Below the pieces are notes generated by a model. It was not told the DNA's origin and did not search any database. It was given only the letters and a program-made list of their open reading frames with translations. A stretch of DNA of 7,311 nucleotides from Methanobacteriota archaeon (GTDB taxonomy: Archaea; Thermoplasmatota; Thermoplasmata; RBG-16-68-12). A program made the position numbers and the translations under genes. Location: the NCBI GenBank assembly GCA_005878995.1, contig VBME01000041.1, forward strand, positions 1 through 7,311. Reading direction: 5' to 3'. Positions 5,584 through 7,311 of this stretch are shown piece after piece (positions within the stretch are counted from its first letter, which is position 1; each line of letters starts with the position of its first letter).

Positions 5584-6253
5584 CGTTCACGCGCCGAAAC
5601 GTGACCCCGAAGACACCTTGGAAGTGCGCGATCACGGACGCCTTGACGTCTTCCATGTCGACCGGGTGGCCCAACACCTTCTCCATCGAGGTCATGATGC
5701 CGCCGTCGTGTCCACACGGGCGGATCTTCAGAAACTCCCGCAGGTCCGTGCTCACGTTGTGCGCGAACCCATGGAACGTCACGCTGCGGTGGACCGCCAG
5801 GCCGATCGAGGCGATTTTCTTGCCGCCAACCCACACGCCCCGCTCCGGACCTTCGCGAGTCGCCTCGATCCCGAAGTCGGCGCACGTCCGGAGGAGGACC
5901 TCCTCGATGTCCGTCACGAGTCGCTTCACATCCAGGCGGTCCGGGAGCTTGAGGATCGGATAGCCGACGAGTTGACCGGGGCCATGGTACGTCGCCTCGC
6001 CCCCCCGCTCGACCTCGATGATCTCAAGTCCGGGATCGAGGACATCCTCCCGCTTCCCGCGGCGGCCGAGCGTCGCGACCGGATCGTGCTCGACGAGGAT
6101 CAGGCCATCCGGGATCTTGTCGTCCGCACGCCGATTCACGAGCGCTTTCTGGAGGTTCCACACCTCCCGGTACGGCTTGCGGCCGAGGTCCAGGAGCCAA
6201 GCGTCACGGACGATCAGGATCGTCCGGTCCTCGCCTTCCGTCGTCGTGAGCAT
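5522..6253 (-). CDS. lipB: Lipoyl(octanoyl) transferase
   Basis: 243 residues. LipB transfers octanoate from acyl carrier protein to the lipoyl-domain lysine of E2 subunits or GcvH, the step before LipA. Motifs: EHDPVATLGRRG (55-66), ERGGEATYHGPGQLVGYPIL (82-101), GVWVGGKKIASIGLAVHR (139-156) and the PCGHDGGIMTSM segment (179-190). The catalytic pair is Lys146 (in KIASIG) and Cys180 (in PCG), and both are present, so this is an active-type LipB, not an LplA ligase. The ATG at 6253 follows the lpdA stop by 4 nt, so it is probably translated from the lpdA mRNA; no clear Shine-Dalgarno sequence is visible. The 3' end overlaps fixB by 62 nt, tail to tail. The extra C-terminal tail (about 228-243, rich in Pro, Arg and Ser) is the overlapping part. 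Confidence 0.95.
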   Translation of the reverse strand: MLTTTEGEDRTILIVRDAWLLDLGRKPYREVWNLQKALVNRRADDKIPDGLILVEHDPVATLGRRGKREDVLDPGLEIIEVERGGEATYHGPGQLVGYPILKLPDRLDVKRLVTDIEEVLLRTCADFGIEATREGPERGVWVGGKKIASIGLAVHRSVTFHGFAHNVSTDLREFLKIRPCGHDGGIMTSMEKVLGHPVDMEDVKASVIAHFQGVFGVTFRRVNVSELLPEPPAGRKSRSPGAP

Positions 6254-6257
6254 AGTC

Positions 6258-7311
6258 TCAGCGATTCAGCACGTGAATCGCTTGCCCAAGGGCCGCCTCC
6301 GCGGTCTCCATGATCGCTTCCGGCAGCGTCGGATGCGGGTGGACCGTCAGCGCGATATCCGTGACGCTTGCCCCCATTTCGAGCGCGAGGGTCAGTTCGC
6401 TGATCAGGTCGCTCGCATCCGGCCCGACGATCGTCGCCCCGAGAAGGATCTTCGTGTCCGCGTCGGCAATGAGCTTCACGAAGCCGTCATACTCGCCCGT
6501 CGTCAGGGCGCGGCCGATTGCGGCGAAGGGGACCTTTCCGACTCGGATCTTTCGCCCCTGCGCGGCCGCCTCGGACTCCTGAAGCCCAACCGTGGCAATT
6601 TCGGGATCCGTGAAAATCGCCGCGGGCATCGCGTGGACGTCCAGTTCGACCGGATGGCCCGCGATCACTTCCGCCGCGACGAGTCCCTCCTTCGTGGCCT
6701 TGTGCGCGAGGAAGGGTGGGCCGACGACGTCTCCGACCGCGAAGACATGCGGATTCGATGTGCGTAGTTGCCGATCGACTTGGATATGCCCTCGCGGCCC
6801 GAACTGGACGCCGGCCTTTTCCGCATGCAGTTCGTCCGTGTTCGGTCGGCGGCCGACGGTGACGAGGACAATGTCTGCGCGCCGCGCGATGAGCCCTTCT
6901 GGCGTCACGATGTCCACGATCGTCTGGCCTTTGTCCTCCCGCCAGCCTCGCGCCTGGGACTTCACGTGGATTTCCATGCCGAGCTTCTGGAGGTTGCGGG
7001 TGACGATGCGCACGGCGTCCGGGTCCGTCCCTGGCAGGAGTTGTTCCATGATCTCCGTTACGACGACGCGGCTCCCGAGCTTCGCATAGAACGTGCCGAT
7101 TTCCAAACCGGAGACGCCGCCCCCGATGATGGCGAGGTTGGGAGGGGTCCGCTCGAGTTCCAGCGCCTCCTTCGTGCTGATGACCATCAACCCATCGAAT
7201 CGAAACGAAGGGAGATCCGACGGACGGCCGCCCGTCGCGATGATCGCGTCCGTGAACGAGAAGTCCTCGAGGCCGCCCGCTCTCCGGATCTGCAGCGTGT
7301 TCGGCCCGGTG
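6258..7311 (-). CDS. lpdA: Dihydrolipoamide dehydrogenase, C-terminal three quarters (runs off right edge)
   Basis: About 350 residues are visible, open to the window edge; roughly 115 N-terminal residues, including the redox disulfide, are outside. This E3 flavoprotein reoxidises dihydrolipoyl groups on E2 (or GcvH) and reduces NAD+. Seen in order: AIIATGGRP, the NAD-binding GGGVSGLEIG, YAKLGSRVVV with LLPGTDPDAV, VTVGRRPN, the FAD motif VFAVGDVVGPPFLAHKA, FTDPEIATVGLQE, and the dimer-interface HPHPTLPE with the catalytic His and Glu. This match separates it from mercuric or glutathione reductases. An apparent start at 7190 (TTG) or 7187 (ATG) is not real: the frame continues in conserved sequence (ATGGRPSDLP) to the edge. 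It is followed by lipB 4 nt downstream. Confidence 0.95.
   Translation of the reverse strand, partial: TGPNTLQIRRAGGLEDFSFTDAIIATGGRPSDLPSFRFDGLMVISTKEALELERTPPNLAIIGGGVSGLEIGTFYAKLGSRVVVTEIMEQLLPGTDPDAVRIVTRNLQKLGMEIHVKSQARGWREDKGQTIVDIVTPEGLIARRADIVLVTVGRRPNTDELHAEKAGVQFGPRGHIQVDRQLRTSNPHVFAVGDVVGPPFLAHKATKEGLVAAEVIAGHPVELDVHAMPAAIFTDPEIATVGLQESEAAAQGRKIRVGKVPFAAIGRALTTGEYDGFVKLIADADTKILLGATIVGPDASDLISELTLALEMGASVTDIALTVHPHPTLPEAIMETAEAALGQAIHVLNR

Noticed and set aside
6258..6340. Pro instead of Ser in the HPHPTLSE-like motif of LpdA
   Set aside because: This position varies among functional E3 enzymes (Ser, His and others); the catalytic His and Glu are kept.
6592..7089. Plus-strand open frame opposite lpdA
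   Set aside because: Antisense of conserved lpdA sequence, with Ser/Arg-rich composition typical of shadow frames.
1..7311. CRISPR arrays, tRNA or rRNA genes, insertion sequences
   Set aside because: Looked for regularly spaced repeats, cloverleaf-like segments and transposase motifs and saw none; coding genes fill nearly the whole window.

Overview
This window is a GC-rich stretch, most likely archaeal. It carries lipoate and pyruvate dehydrogenase genes on the minus strand and an electron-transfer-flavoprotein (FixCAB) operon on the plus strand. The archaeal reading is an inference. It rests on short AT-rich TATA-like boxes about 28-40 nt before several starts, little or no leader before some of those starts, and a GGTGAT ribosome site before fixB that is typical of archaea. 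A Thermoplasmata-type lineage is my best guess, but a bacterium cannot be excluded from this sequence alone.

Layout, left to right. Minus strand: the 5' part of pdhA (pyruvate dehydrogenase E1 alpha, running off the left edge), lipA (lipoyl synthase) and fixX (ferredoxin-like protein). A 162-bp divergent intergenic region follows, with opposed TATA-like boxes, a perfect 10-bp palindrome and a strong hairpin. Plus strand: a V4R-domain protein (putative small-molecule sensor), then fixC, fixA and fixB, the last three joined by 4-nt stop/start overlaps. Minus strand again: lipB (octanoyltransferase), whose 3' end overlaps the 3' end of fixB by 62 nt, preceded by lpdA (dihydrolipoamide dehydrogenase, running off the right edge).

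How the genes fit together. LipB moves octanoate from acyl carrier protein onto the lipoyl domain of E2 or GcvH. LipA inserts the two sulfurs. PdhA decarboxylates pyruvate and hands the acetyl group to lipoyl-E2. LpdA reoxidises the dihydrolipoyl arm and makes NADH. FixA/FixB/FixC/FixX homologues elsewhere form a flavoprotein complex that takes NADH or acyl-CoA electrons to quinone and, in bifurcating members, to ferredoxin. A Fix complex inside a PDH/lipoate cluster suggests it handles electrons from this pathway or supplies low-potential electrons to LipA.

Most notable points: the Fix-plus-V4R insertion into the lipoate/PDH cluster; a FixX whose usual cluster site has lost a cysteine (Leu in its place) while the other four-cysteine motif is intact; a pdhA reading frame with no in-frame start, apparently one base out from a GTG that overlaps the lipA stop; dyad elements sharing the 9-mer CCGCGGGAA upstream of the V4R gene and fixC; and the antisense fixB/lipB overlap. 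The enzymes themselves are recognisable members of known families; no wholly unknown system is evident.
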